The notes: generated by a model not told the origin, from the letters alone. DNA of 64,000 nucleotides from Hymenopus coronatus (GCA_030762935.1 CM060883.1:34309501-34373500); one strand, 5' to 3'. Shown: positions 11,781-23,691, counted from the first letter of the stretch. Made by a program: numbers and translations.

Positions 11781-12130
11781 ATGTCTAGCTATGGAATTTT
11801 CATTTACATTTGTGTTTACTCATATTATAATATTTTTACTTGATAAAATTGAGAGTTAATTTTCGAAATTAGATTAATATAATGCGGTTTCTAGGTTACA
11901 TTTTCATAAAATAATAATTGTGCCTTTACTGAAAAATATGTAAATTTCTCTTTAACATAATATTAGGAATTTGCATTAAATATTTAATATTTTATATCAC
12001 ATAATTTTAAAGATTTTACCAATTTCCACTAAATATTTATGTGCATATTCTGCAATTGATACTACATAGAAATCTCAGCTCTAGTTATGACATTAACTTC
12101 GCAAAATAGGCAGTATTATCTGGCATTACC

Positions 12131-13073
12131 AGAATTTATTTTATTACTTGTTTCTTTGTAAGCAGAAGTGAAATAAAGGTACATACTAAATCGGTAGTCA
12201 AATCTTTTAAAGCAGATCACTATGTATAAGAATAGAAGTTTGGTTCACTTTGCATGGATAGCTGTAGATAGAAAGACGCTACCAAGTGAGCCTTCCTGTT
12301 TGAGAAGCGTGTGGTGTAAGTTTTTGTCTATCGCTTACGGTTTATCAGTTATGCAAAATTCAACAACATTGATCCAGAATAAAGAGGTATTCAGAGAATA
12401 TTCCTAGAAAATTCAATATATAAATTTTATTTTTAATGCAATTATTTTTAATATACAGTATTTTAATCTAAATGGTCAGTAATTTTTGAGAAAAACAAAG
12501 TGTTCAAAAATGTTTTCATGTAAAGGGTGATTTTCGGTTGGGGATTTTCTTTGAAAATCGTTGTGTCAAATTCTTGTGAGCTAACGTAAATCCTTGGCAG
12601 GACTCTCCTCAAGGGACCTTGGCCTACCGCCGGCCGCTGTATCTCCCATCTCGGCCCAAGGCGTCATGAATGAGTGTGAAACGTGATCAGCGCCTGGAGT
12701 CCCTCCCAGCCTGTTAATGCGGTCTTCTCGATCTGGAGCCATACTTATCAAGTAGCTCATCAATTGACTCCCAGAAGCCTCACCAGGCTGAGAGCACCCT
12801 GGACCAGGTCTCCCAGCGAGGAAAAATTCCACACGCCAGTACCGGGAATCGAAACCAACAAATAGCCGCACTACCACTGCGCTAAGAAGACTATTCAGGG
12901 AAGATATCAAACATAAATACCAAGTTTGATATATTTTCGTTTTACAGCTATGCTGGGGACACATCAAGAGACCTCAGAACATATTTTCCGAGAAATACCA
13001 ATATCAAATTTTTTGGTTACAGTACAATACCTTTTCTAGCTTCTATGTATATTGTATATACATACGCGCTAGG
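12131..13073 (-). mobile_element. Family A element split by a SINE2
   Basis: Antisense copy from the TAGAAGCGAAATAAGG-type box (12131) to GTGTCAAATTCTTG (12583), resuming at 12897 with AAATACCAAGTTTGATAT and ending at a decayed terminal palindrome near 13073. The 3' terminus is missing. Confidence 0.8.
12584..12896 (-). mobile_element. SINE2 copy inserted in family A
   Basis: Shows the same body as at 5882-6170, including the GAGATGGGAGATACAGCGGCC segment in minus orientation, and the tRNA head with GTACTGGCGTGTGG. No convincing target duplication was found, so the edges are approximate. Confidence 0.8.
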
Positions 13074-13924
13074 GAATTTGAAGAGATAAATATATGGCAG
13101 GAAACGAACATATGACCTTCGGGTCATCAGCTTTTGGCGTTACACATTAAGCCACAGGAGCAATTAAATAAATGTCTCTAGAGTAGGCTAGATAACGCAA
13201 GAGGGAAGTTAATCCATGAAGTGTCTCATACTAATCTATTCGAGATTTGAGAGAACTTTGTGGCAGTAAATCTTGAGAACGCGAATAACGAGCTCCGGAA
13301 TATCGATATTTCTAAACTCGCGTATCAGTTTCAAAAATATTCAAAGCCAGGTTTTCAACTAAGTTTGCGTTAGCATAGGCTAATCTGCATTTGAAACCAA
13401 TTTGTTTAACAACCTAGAGCTGCGTTATGTTTAGCCATAATATATATAATTCGCATCTGAAATTACTTATTTCAGGCTTGTCTATAATCTCTTAAATTAT
13501 TGCTTCTCTGAATTCATTAACACCTGTGGTTTAGTTGTACCTAAGCGAATTTGTAAAACATACTGTTAGGGAGTATCTCTTAGTTTCTTACCGTCTTGTA
13601 AGAAGTGAGGCACACTACTGACCAATGAACTGCTGACAATTTCAATCCGCGGCTAGAGGGGTGGCACCGTAATGAGGTCAAGGAAAGGTGGGGAAGAAGT
13701 GTAGATTCATCTGGTCCGACAGGAAAGTTACGTTTTCATTTTCTGTTGGTTCATCTTCAAATTCTTAATGCCTAACCGGTTCCCGCGCTTGCTAAAGTGC
13801 CTCGCTGTGATGCTTCGTGGCACAGGGGATCGCGGATTCGTTTTCCTCTTTCTGATAATCACCTTAGCATCTTGTCAGTAGAAGGATGATTCTCTCTTTC
13901 CTTTTGTCTGTAATTTTTCATATT
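13074..13924. other. Non-repeat interval with a tRNA-like fragment
   Basis: At ~13110-13165 the minus strand has GTGGCTTAATGTGTAACG followed by an ACCCGAAGGTCATATGTTCG stretch, which looks like the head of a degraded tRNA-derived SINE. Nothing else was recognised in about 850 bp. Confidence 0.3.
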
Positions 13925-14775
13925 TCATATGTGTTCCATTCATATAACTTTCTGTACATCTCTGCAACACATTACTCTATTTACTTCATCTGATCGAGAA
14001 AAAAAAATAGCAGAAATGGTCTTATTACTTGCTTCCTTGTTAATAGAAGCAAAATAAGGGAGTACCATAGGTTAAAGTGATAGTCAAAAGTTGGTTGCTA
14101 TGTGACTGAAGTTTCTTTGTTTGTATGGACACGAGTTCACAAAGTCCTGTATGAGAAAAGTAAGTTTTTTATAGCAGAAACCAAAAAAATGAATATCTCA
14201 AAAACAATCAACTCCACGAAAAAAATGTATATAACAAATTGTGTGTGTTTAAGGTGTTCTACATTTGTTGTGTGGTAAGTTTTTGTCCATCTCTTACGGT
14301 TTAGCAGTTATGCAAAATTCCGTAAAATTGACCCAGAATAAAGTAAGTCTCATAGGCTATTCCCAGAAAATTCAAAGTATACATTTCATTTGTCAGGTAA
14401 ATATCTTTAATATACGCTATTTTAAGCAAAATCGTTTGAGCAATTTTTTTAGAAAATCAAAGTTTTCGAAAAAAGTTTCATGTAAAGCATAGTTCGGGGT
14501 GGGGGGATTTTTCTCAAAATCTTCGAGTCGCTTCCCTGGAAGATACTAAACTTAAATACCAAGTTTGGTATTTTACAGACTTTTCGTTTTTGAGTTATCG
14601 TGTTCACAGATACACTGACACACGGACACACACACGGACCTTTTTCTGGAAATACTTTTTTTGGATACATGGCACCTTAAAACATATATTTCCGGTGAAA
14701 TCTCGGTATTGAATTTTTGGTGGGGTGCAATACCTTCTCTATACACTATGTACATAGTTCGTATAGAGAAAGTAA
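13925..14775 (-). mobile_element. Family A1 element, essentially full length
   Basis: Antisense copy from ATGTGTTCCATTCATATAAC to the terminal palindrome and GTATAGAGAAAGTAATAAAG. All landmarks are present in order, so it is one of the best copies for judging total length. Confidence 0.92.
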
Positions 14776-15849
14776 TAAAGAAAAGAAAATGTGGCATTAT
14801 AATGAACTATGGGTTAAGATGGTAAGCATTATTTAAGCAGATCCTCCCACATTCACGTGGTTCTTGCTAACCGAGTTGACTGGTACGTCCTTTTTTGCAA
14901 TGGCGGATGTGTACCAGAGGCTAGGATCCAAGATTGTGTTTAATTCGTTAAGAGAACGTAATTAATCCAGGCTCATTAATTGTTGTTCCTCAGGAAGGAA
15001 ATTTAGAACCAGAATGAAAAGCTATGTAAGTTGACATTGCAGTATATTATTTGAAGAGATACAGGAGAGTGCCAAGTGTTTGACCGGGAAAATTAGAGTT
15101 ACGTGGAATTTTTCATGATGTGCTAACAATGACCTCGTAGCTCAGCTGGCAGAGCATTAGGACGGAAAGATACATACCTATGGGTGGTTCACAACCCAAA
15201 TACAGTACGGAATTTATATGTTGATTCTACCTTTCCTCAATTGCCTCGGATACACTTAAATGTTATTATTAGCGTTTTAGAAGAAAATGAGTTTATTGAA
15301 GGTTGTCAACCCCTTTCAAGTAATGACAAACTGCAAATTTTTAAAACTGTTTTCATTTTATATGGCTAATTTCTGCATATCTCAATTCCTTAAAAATAAC
15401 TTACTTAATGTTGTTTGTAATGCCAATCTTGTGGTATTTTTTTCCTCTTGTTGACGTTCTTTATTTATTTCTCATTATGTATCTATATAAGTAAAATAAA
15501 GAGGAAAAGGAAATTTAATCCAACACCTCCACATACTGTTTCTATTACACCATCACCCCTTCCTACGTTCATGAGCAAAGAAACGACCTCTGTCCAATGG
15601 TTATTATTTCGGTGGAGTACAACCAATAGAAGACGGGTACTTCTTCCAGGTGTCTTCCAGCAATAAAGATAAAATGCATCCGTTTTGACACCAATTAGCG
15701 ACTCATTTAAAATGTTGTGTACAACTGCATGAGTAATTATTTAGTGCGCAGTCTATCCGTAAAATGAGTCCTTAGTAAAATTTTAAGAAACATGTTCATT
15801 CCATTAATTTATGCTAAATAGGTTTTTACAGTATGCATAATATACGCTT
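14776..15849. other. Non-repeat interval with a tRNA-like head
   Basis: CTCGTAGCTCAGCTGGCAGA at ~15132 matches a tRNA box A region and GGGTGGTTCACAACCC near 15181 could be its damaged box B, so this is probably a SINE fragment rather than a tRNA gene. A 61-codon frame (15184-15369) matches no family I recognise. Confidence 0.3.
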
Positions 15850-16051
15850 TTGTACCAAGTTTGAACATTTGATAGGTTTTTTCGTTTTCGAGCTATGATG
15901 TCCATACACACATTATATTTTATACTGATATTTTCCCAAAAATGTATTTTTGGAGATTCAGTGGTTTATTATTTCCGATAAAATCTCGAATATTAAATTT
16001 TTAAGGGAATACAATATATTTTCTGTATATTGTATTGGTAGAGAAAGTAGT
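15850..16051 (-). mobile_element. Family A fragment, 5' end
   Basis: Antisense piece from TGTACCAAGTTTG through GATAAAATCTCG to the terminal palindrome and GGTAGAGAAAGTAG. Only the first ~200 bp (in sense terms) remain. Confidence 0.75.
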
Positions 16052-16067
16052 AGACTTTTGTAAGGAC

Positions 16068-16127
16068 ATATTGTTGTAAAATATGTAGAGGAAGTAATGT
16101 GAATCTAACAAATTTGATTTTTTTAGT
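16068..16127 (+). mobile_element. Family A 3' terminus in inverted position
   Basis: ATGTAGAGGAAGTAATGTGA, then a degraded copy of the terminal GGAACACATCAG, is the sense 3' end. It lies 16 bp after the palindromic end of an antisense fragment. Confidence 0.7.
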
Positions 16128-16560
16128 CGGCCTATAGAAAACTTAAAAGTTGAATTAGCTCAGACGTTTGTTACCTGATGTGGAAACTTATGGAGAGAAA
16201 AACACTATACGTACTAGGGTATAGTCCCACTTTTTATTCGCGGCAGTGTACTCAGCCCACTTCCTTAGATTGCTTGTAGTATAGATGAAGTGGATAATGC
16301 AGGAGACCCCGGACCGGCAATATACTGTGGGAGTGAGCCACTTGTTCATCGATGGAGCTAGAGTGGCTTAATTAGCGGAATGAATTCTGGAGCCCAACCT
16401 TGACCTGCTAGACTGGACATTGGGAAAATCTAAATCAAGGGGTAGATGCAGTAGCAGCTTTATTATATTACTCCACCTAAATCTATACCATCAGATAATG
16501 AATAATGGTATAGTTGCTCTTGTACGATGTTATATAAGGAAATATGAAAAAAAAACAAAA
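16128..16560. other. Non-repeat interval, nothing recognised
   Basis: About 430 bp of mixed composition with no clear frame. Confidence 0.35.
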
Positions 16561-17407
16561 AAAAAACTGATGTATTCCATTCCCTGCAACAAATTATTGT
16601 TAAAAATGCTATACTTCTATTTGCCTCATGCTAATCAAGAACACATTATCAGGAATAGTCTTGTTACTTGCTTCTTTGTAAGTAGAAGCGAAATAAGGGA
16701 GTACCATACGTTAAGGTGATAGTCAAAGGCTGGTTGCAATGTGACTGAAGTTCCTTTATTTGTATATATGTATGTATGTATTTATGTTTGCATGCATGCA
16801 TGTATGGAGGTTTTTTAAAGCTAAAACCAAACATAAGGAACATTTCAAAAATGCTCAACTCCACGAAAAAATGTATAACCATAAATTGCGCGTTTTGACG
16901 TGCTCAACATTTTTGTGTGGTAAGTTTTTGTCCATCTCTTACGGTTTATCAGTTATGCAAAATTCCATAAAAGTCATTCAAAATAAAGTAAAAATAAAAT
17001 TCAGAGGCCATTACCAAAAAATTCAAAGAATATATTTTATTTGTGAGGTAAATATGTTTAGTATACGATATCAAAATCGCTAGAGCAATTTTTGAGAAAA
17101 TCAAATTTTTCGAAAAAAATTCCATGTAAAGGGTAGTTTGCGGTGGGGGGGGGACTTTTCTCAAAATCTTCGTGTCGAATCTCTGGAAGATACTAAACTT
17201 AAATACCAAGTTTGGTATTTTACTGACTTTTCGTTTTTGAGTTATCGTGTTCACAGTCACACGGACAAACATCTTTTTCTGAAAATGATTTTTTTTTTAA
17301 TATAGGGCACCCTAAAAGATATACTTCCGGTGAAATCTCGAATTTTTGGGTGGAGAGCAAAACCTTCTCTGTACACTAAATACACTAAATACATAATACG
17401 TGTTGAG

Positions 17408-17413
<6 letters not shown>
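16561..17413 (-). mobile_element. Family A1 element, nearly complete
   Basis: Antisense copy starting AAAAACTGATGTATTCCATT. The segment CACATGACTTTCTCTACATC, which normally follows, is deleted; the flanking end and body are kept. It ends at GTTGAGAAAGTAGAG, which merges into an AG microsatellite. Confidence 0.9.
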
Positions 17414-17443
<30 letters not shown>

Positions 17444-17449
17444 AAGAAA
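17412..17449. repeat. (AG)n microsatellite
   Basis: Purine dinucleotide run that grows directly out of the AGAGAAAG terminus of the adjacent family A copy. Confidence 0.9.
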
Positions 17450-18015
17450 CGTTGTTTATATTCAGTTATATCTTAAAAACTTATATTGAACATCCTTCCA
17501 GATCTTAAAATATACTTAACTGCGATGTTTATAACCTGAATTCTATTAACAAATTTTGAAAAATGTATTAATTCGCATACAATGACAGTCGGCAAGATTT
17601 GATTTCCAAATAATATAAAATATTTCAAAATTCCATTAAAAAGAACTATAAGCATTTATCCTCTTTTCCACGTTATAGTGAGTAAAGAAGAAATTGCATT
17701 CCATCCAAATGCAGATATAATACTTTCCAGAAGTATAGATTATTACTGCACATGTAAATAATGCACAGGTGAGATTTCTTCACCCAGGTGTGACAACGTC
17801 TCCCCTTGATGTAAACTACCGACTCGCGCTGTGTTATTTTTACGCACACCTGCAACAACCACTTATAAATGATGTGAAACAAGGCGCTCACACACTTGCG
17901 GCGATTCAGGGTGGCAAGGTGTGTGTATTTGGCGCATAATCACTATGTCTTATGCTTCCATTCTGCTTCTGATTATCCATAATTGTGAGCAACTACATTA
18001 TATTTTTTTTAGCCT
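17450..18015. other. AT-rich interval, nothing recognised
   Basis: About 560 bp with short frames only. Confidence 0.35.
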
Positions 18016-18813
18016 TTTTACCTTCTCTAAAACGTATGTAGTATATAAATAGTAGATATTTCATCCAGAAATTTGATACCGACATTTCTCCTGAAATACA
18101 TGTTACGAGGCCCCCTGAATCAAAATAAATAAATCATAAAATCCATATTCGAGTCTGTTGGCGGTATAGCTCAAAAACGAAGCCGGTTAAATACCAAGTC
18201 TGGTATTTAAGCTAAGTATCTTTCAAGGATACGACAGAAATATTTTCAAGAAAATCTTCCTAACTACATACGAGTATAACTGTCCTTTATATGGAACCTT
18301 TTATGCACATTTTGATTTCCCAAACATGCCTCTAACGATTTTGATCAAACTACCATATTTTGAAAGTATTTTCATACCAAACGAAATGTATAACTTGAAT
18401 TTTCTGGTAATAGCCTCCCATTCTGGGTAATTTTTGCATAACTCATAAATCTTAAAATATAGACTAAAACTTACCACACAAAAATATAGATATCATTGAA
18501 ACGCAACTCAATTTATACTGTATAATTTTTATAGGGTTAAGCGTTTCTGAGGTATTCGCTTTTATTGGAATGCAAAAGACAACCGAATTTCAATTGTGTC
18601 GCATAGAGATAGCCTTTAAAAGATTTCACTACCGCTTTAGACTAATTTATTCATTGTATTACCTCATTTACCTTCTACTTTAAGGAGGAAAGTAATAACG
18701 CGATTTCTGCTAATGTTTATCTGATTAGCAATACGTAGATAAAAGAATACTTTTTTGTACGGGAAGTTTCTTTTGAAATATCTAGAGAAAATCATGTGAA
18801 TGGAACAACAGTT
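18016..18813 (+). mobile_element. Family A2 element, nearly complete but diverged
   Basis: Starts TTTTACCTTCTCTAAAACG with a weakened palindrome, keeps GATACCGACATTTCTCCTG, lacks a GT tract, and ends TAGAGAAAATCATGTGAATG. It is among the more diverged copies. Confidence 0.8.
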
Positions 18814-19375
18814 TTAAGACACATTTTCGTTTGATATTCTTGAAAATAGTAATTCTATTTTATGTGAATAAATTTTCTGTAATTACCATCTAAAGACTAA
18901 CATATAATATACTGTTAGTCCTTCAGTAATACTAACTGGTCATTAATTTCAGGAAACGCTACGGAATTAAAAATGGCTTTAACATAGTGTACAGTAATTA
19001 GAAACTGTAATTGTGGTGAAACGTCATGCTTAATGAACAGTAATTACTTACATAAACATTAAACCAACTTGGCAAACGTTTCTGTATTAATTAAAGCAGT
19101 TAATAAACTTGAAATTCATATCGTAGTGGATAATGAGCTATGTATAAGCTAAGTTTAAAATATCTTATAGCAGAGTATGAATTGTCTTAACAATTGACAA
19201 TTTTTCAAATTTCAGAAGATTTGAAGCATTCGTTTAGGATATAATAAAATTTCGCTGATCAAATATTCACCTTCTGAGAAAAAATGGTTGTGAAATTTTA
19301 AGGAAACCTTATGTGAAATATAATTTTTCTAAGACCTTAAAATCAGTTAATACTTTGAGAAAAATCTTATGGGTA
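18814..19375. other. AT-rich interval, nothing recognised
   Basis: About 560 bp, very AT-rich, with no gene or repeat recognised. Confidence 0.35.
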
Positions 19376-20120
19376 CCATTCACATGACTTTCTCTTCCCT
19401 GTAAGTAGAAGCGAAACAAGGGAGTAACATAGGTTAAAGTGATAGCAAAAGATGGTTGCTACGTGACTGAAGTTCCTTCGTTTGTATGGACAGGAGTTGA
19501 CAAATTCCTGTATGAGAAAAGTATAAGTTTTTTAAGGCTGAAACAAACAACAAGGAATATCTAAGAAACGATCAACTCCACGAAAAAATGTATATAGTAT
19601 AAATTGTGTGTTTTAATGTGATCTACTTTTTTGTGTGGTAAATTTTTGTCTATCACTTACGGTTTACCAGTTACACAAAATTCCGTAAAATTCATCCAGA
19701 ATAAAGTAGTCTTCAGAGGCTATTCTCAAAAAATTCAATTTATATACATATTATTTGTCAAGTATATATATTTAATATATGATATTTTAATCAAAATCGC
19801 TAGAGCCATTTTTTAGAAAATCAAAATTTTGACAATTTTTCCATGTGAAGGGTAGTTGGGGGTGGGGGATTTTCTTGAAAATCTTCGTGTCGCATCCTTG
19901 GAAGATACCAAACTTAAATGCTAAGTTTGGGCTTTAACGGTCATTTCGTTTTTGCGCTATGCTGCCTACATACACACACAGACATTTTTCTAAAAATGCT
20001 TTTTTTTGGATTCAGCTGGTCTCAAAACATATATTTCCGGTGAAATCTCGATATCGAATTTTTGGGTACAATGCAATATCTTCTCTATACACTATGTACA
20101 TAGTACGTATTTAGAAAATA
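19376..20120 (-). mobile_element. Family A1 element with internal deletion near its 3' end
   Basis: Antisense copy. ATTCACATGACTTTCTCT joins directly to CCTGTAAGTAGAAGCG, so ~110 bp holding the TAGCATGAAGTAAATAG region are deleted. The other end is complete to the palindrome (CTATGTACATAGTACG). Confidence 0.9.
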
Positions 20121-20343
20121 AAAAATCTGTAATGTGTTCCATTTATATTACTTTAACTATTCTTATAAAACTTATTCTTCTAATCGCTTCATGTATACAA
20201 AACATTAGCAGAAATGGTCTTACTACTTAACTCCTGAAAAGAGAAGAAAAATAAGGGAATACACTAGGTTAAGGTGATGGTGATATCTTTTAAAAACTGT
20301 TGCTATGTGATTGAGGTTCTGTGCTCTTTGCATGGATAGGAAT
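20121..20343 (-). mobile_element. Family A2 3' fragment, in tandem with the preceding copy
   Basis: Begins AAAAAATCTGTAATGTGTTC immediately after the palindromic end of the copy at 19376-20120, in the same orientation. It is truncated at the GCTCTTTGCATGGATAGG region. Confidence 0.8.
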
Positions 20344-21032
20344 AAATTATTCTATCTAATTCATGCCAATCAAGATAAACAATAGCAGAAACGTTCTTAT
20401 TACTTAGTTCCGTAAACGTGAAAGCGAAATAAGGAAATGCACTAGAATAAACCGACAGCTAAATGTTTTAAAATGTGGTTGTTATGGAATTGAAATCTGT
20501 TTCCTTGCGTAGCCAGGTGTTGACAACTTCTCGTACGCGAAACGTTTTAAGTATTTTAAAAACTGAAACAAATAACAAGAAATATCTCGAAAACGAACAA
20601 CTCTACGAAATTATGTATATGACATAAATTATGTGTTTTAACGAGATCTATGTTTTTGTGTAATAGTTTTTTTGTCTTTCTCTTACGGTTTAGCAGTTAT
20701 GCAAAATTTAGGAAAATAATCATCCAGAATAGCAGGTCTTCAAAGGTTATTTTCAGAAAATTCAAGATATACATTTTATTTAGCATGTAAATATCTTATA
20801 TAAGAGATTTAAATCAAAATCGCTACAACCATTTTTGAGAAAAGCAAATTTTATAAACTTGTTCCATTTAACACACACACGCACACACATATGGACCTTT
20901 TTTTAAAAATCTTTTTTTGATTCAGGGGACCTAAAACATATATTTCCGGTGAAATCTCGGTATCGAATTTTTGGGTGAAATGCAATACCTTCTCTATACA
21001 CTATGTATATAGTACGTGTAGAGAAAGTAAAA
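20344..21032 (-). mobile_element. Family A2 element, partial
   Basis: Antisense copy that starts at the CATGCCAATCAAGA box and runs to a well-preserved terminal palindrome (CACTATGTATATAGT). The 3' terminus is missing and the C-rich/GCGACACG part is deleted. Confidence 0.85.
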
Positions 21033-21040
21033 ATGTTACA

Positions 21041-21080
21041 GTTATGTAGAGAAAGTCATGTGAATGGAACATCAGCTTTT
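21041..21080 (+). mobile_element. Family A 3' terminus in inverted position
   Basis: TATGTAGAGAAAGTCATGTG followed by AATGGAACATCAG is the sense 3' end, 8 bp beyond the palindromic end of an antisense copy. Confidence 0.85.
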
Positions 21081-21110
21081 CATACAAAGGACACAAAACA
21101 AGATGTACGC

Positions 21111-21111
<1 letters not shown>

Positions 21112-21155
<44 letters not shown>
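21112..21155. repeat. Poly-T tract of about 44
   Basis: Uninterrupted T run just before the first copy of the duplicated segment. Its origin is not evident. Confidence 0.95.
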
Positions 21156-21165
21156 CTGTTTTGTG

Positions 21166-21397
21166 TTTCGTTTCTTGGTGTCTACGTCTTAGTCAACTGA
21201 AAATAATTTTGTAGCTCAATTTTGTTCACAAACGTGTGATTGCATGCGAGTATCCTCTGGGACGAAATTCTATTTTCTGAGACACAATCGCTATGGAAGG
21301 CAGAAAGCCGAGTTAAATATATTACTGCTGAGGCGGTACCTATTTTACTGAAGGACACACAAAAGACACTTCCTGATTTCTCTCACGTGGTCAGCTT
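21166..21397 (+). repeat. Duplicated segment, copy 1
   Basis: Direct repeat partner of 21994-22258. Shared blocks include GAAAATAATTTTGTAGCTCA and CACAATCGCTATGGAAGGCA. This copy lacks two short stretches present in copy 2 (around GAGAAGAGCGC and GTGTTGCTACG). No product recognised. Confidence 0.85.
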
Positions 21398-21735
21398 TGA
21401 TTGGACTGGGCTCCATTCAAAATTGAACGTCATAATTTCGAGTCCCAGCGACTGCAGTCAAATGAGCCAGTGGTAAAGGACGGGGAGGGCCCAAGTAAAG
21501 TAACCGGTGTGATGGCATGCTTGGTTGCTGTGAGGCTACTTTTGAGAGTAGTGTAATGGATTTTACTCTTTTGTATTTAAAAACACACTACAATTTGCTG
21601 CAAAAATATTATTAATTTTACAATTAGAACAGTTACAGCTATTCTAATTTTATAGCAGAGTTTAGTGTATTATGAAATTAGACAAAATTTCACTAAAAAT
21701 ACTGTAAGATTAATATAATCATGTTTCTTGCAATT
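21398..21735. other. Non-repeat interval, nothing recognised
   Basis: About 340 bp between the first duplicate and an A2 fragment. Confidence 0.35.
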
Positions 21736-21992
21736 AAGAGTTAAATACTTAAACTTTTCACATATGGAAACTTGTCTACTCCTGGCCATGCAAAGTAACG
21801 GATTTTAATCCCATAGTAACCATATTTTAAAACATTTGACAGTTGGTTTAACCTACTGTATTCCCTTATTTCCTTTCTACTTATAAGAAAGTAATAATAC
21901 CGTTTCGGCTAATGTGTTTCTCCATTAGCATGAAATAGATAGAAGAATAAGCTTATTAACAATAGTTTGTTGCAGAGACGAGCAAGTCATAT
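21736..21992 (+). mobile_element. Family A2 element, 3' third
   Basis: Sense fragment from AAACTTTTCACATATGG to TTGCAGAGACGAGCAAGTCA. The copy-2 duplicate starts right after it. Confidence 0.85.
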
Positions 21993-21993
21993 G

Positions 21994-22258
21994 TCCTTCG
22001 TTTCTTGCTGTCTACGCCTGAGTCGACTGAAAATAATTTTGTAGCTCAATTTTGTTCGCAAACGTGTGATTGTATGTGAGTATCCTCTCCGACGAAATTT
22101 TATTTTCTGAGACACAATCGCTATGGAAGGCAGAAAGCCGAGTTAAGTACATTACTGCTGAGGCAGAGAAGAGCGCTACCTATTTTACTGGAGGGCACAG
22201 AGTGTTGCTACGCACACAAAAGACACTTTCTGTTTCCCCCCAACATGGTCAGCTTATC
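21994..22258 (+). repeat. Duplicated segment, copy 2
   Basis: Closely matches 21166-21397 (estimated by eye at about 85-90% over aligned blocks) but is ~33 bp longer. A frame of 68 codons from 22070 exists, but the matching frame in copy 1 diverges after indels, so coding is unlikely. Confidence 0.85.
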
Positions 22259-22663
22259 TTCCCTAGCCCCACGTGACCACGCGGTGTCTAAGTGTGCCGG
22301 AAATCCCAGAAGGAAAAACGTGAAGTGCGTTGGAAATCAGAAATGGTGCAACTGTACGTCATAGAGGCCATCAGCCTATCAGTTGCTCCCCGCTCCCCTG
22401 GGTGACGTTAAGGGAACACTTCGGCCACTCAATTGTTGGAACGGTGTGCCCGGGAGCCAGGCTTGCTTGTTTTTGGTCAACCTCTCTGCCATCTTCATAA
22501 AAACAAATGTCCCGCAATGTTGACTTAAACGTGCATTATGAATGCAATTGCATACCCTCCAGCGAAGTATACAATCAAGATCCAAATCCTCTAGTAGGAA
22601 TGTCTGCTCAAGGCATTAACAATTTATAGATTCTAGAGTAACAAAAAGACGGAAATGACAAAT
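22259..22663. other. GC-richer interval, nothing recognised
   Basis: About 400 bp with higher GC than most of the window. No splice-bounded exon or known repeat seen. Confidence 0.3.
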
Positions 22664-23512
22664 AAAAAATCTGATGTGTTCCATTTACATGACTTTCTCT
22701 ACATCTCTGCAAAAAACTGTTAAAAAGCTTATATTTACTTCATGCTAATCGAGGGAAAAAAACTACCAGAAATAGTCTTATTACTTGCTTCCTTGAACAT
22801 AGGAGCAAAATAAGGAAGTACCATAGGTTAAAGTGATAGTCAAAAGCTGGTTGCTATGTGACTGAAGTTTCTTTGTTTGTATGGACAGGAGTTAGCAAAT
22901 TCCTGCATGAGAAAAAGTATAGGTTTTTCATAGCTGAAATCAAAAACAAAGAATATCTAAAGAAAACAAATCAACTCCACGAAAATATATATATATAACT
23001 TAAATTGTGTGTTTTAAAGCGCTCTACATTTGTTGTGTGGTAAGTCTTTGTCCATCTCTTACGGTTTAGCAGTTATGCAAAATTCCTTAAAATTCACTCA
23101 GAATAAAGTACTCTTCAGAGGCTATTCCCATAAAATTCAAAACATACATTTGTCAGGTAAATTACCTTTAATATACGATATTTTAATCAAAATCGTTAGA
23201 ACCATTTTTTAGTAAATTAAAATTGTCGATAAAAGTTCCATATAAACGTAGTTTGGGGTGGGGGGATTATTCTCAAAATCTTCGTGTCGCATCCCTGGAA
23301 GATACTAAACTTAAATACCAAGTTTAGTATTTTACAGACTTTTCGTTTTTGAGTTATCGTGTTCACGGACACACGGGCACACACACGGACCTTTTTCTGA
23401 AAATATTGTTTTTCTGGATACAGGGGACCATAAAACATATATTTCCGGTGAAATCTTAGTACTGAATTTTTGGTGGAGTGCAATACCTTCTCTATACACT
23501 ATGTACATATAC
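22664..23512 (-). mobile_element. Family A1 element, essentially full length
   Basis: Antisense copy from AAAAAATCTGATGTGTTCC to CACTATGTACATATACG; the final half of the terminal palindrome is cut off where a SINE1 fragment joins. Confidence 0.92.
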
Positions 23513-23513
23513 G

Positions 23514-23691
23514 GGGTTCTCAGAGTCCCATTTTATATTGGGCGTGATAGACCGCTTAATTTTGATGAGAGGCCTCTCTATCAGGCTTGAGGATCTTTTA
23601 CATGCCGTAAATCTACGACACGGGACCAACGGCTTTACTTCCCTTCCGAAGGAAGCCATGCTATGGCTATTTACGCCCGAAACTATCCATT
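23514..23691 (-). mobile_element. SINE1 fragment without tRNA head
   Basis: Contains the SINE1 body in minus orientation (CCGCTTAATTTTG, CTTCCCTTCCGAAGGAAGCC) and stops before the box B region. It sits between two family A pieces, so it probably inserted into or beside family A DNA. Confidence 0.85.

Larger units (their letters stand above)
9426..12083 (+). mobile_element. hAT-superfamily DNA transposon relic, both ends present
   Basis: The ends are inverted repeats: TAGAGCTGGGATTTCTATGT at the left and its complement, with one difference in 20, at the right. They are flanked by the 8 bp direct repeat GTTATAAC (9418-9425) and GTTATGAC (12084-12091), one mismatch. An 8 bp duplication and TAGAG-type ends are hAT hallmarks. 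Inside are a broken transposase (10435-11780) and a later family A insertion (9546-10195). Without that insertion the element is about 2.0 kb. Confidence 0.9.

Noticed and set aside
15184..15369. 61-codon frame ending EFIEGCQPLSSNDKLQIFKT as a host exon.
   Set aside because: No homology recognised, no clear splice sites, and it adjoins a tRNA-like SINE fragment.
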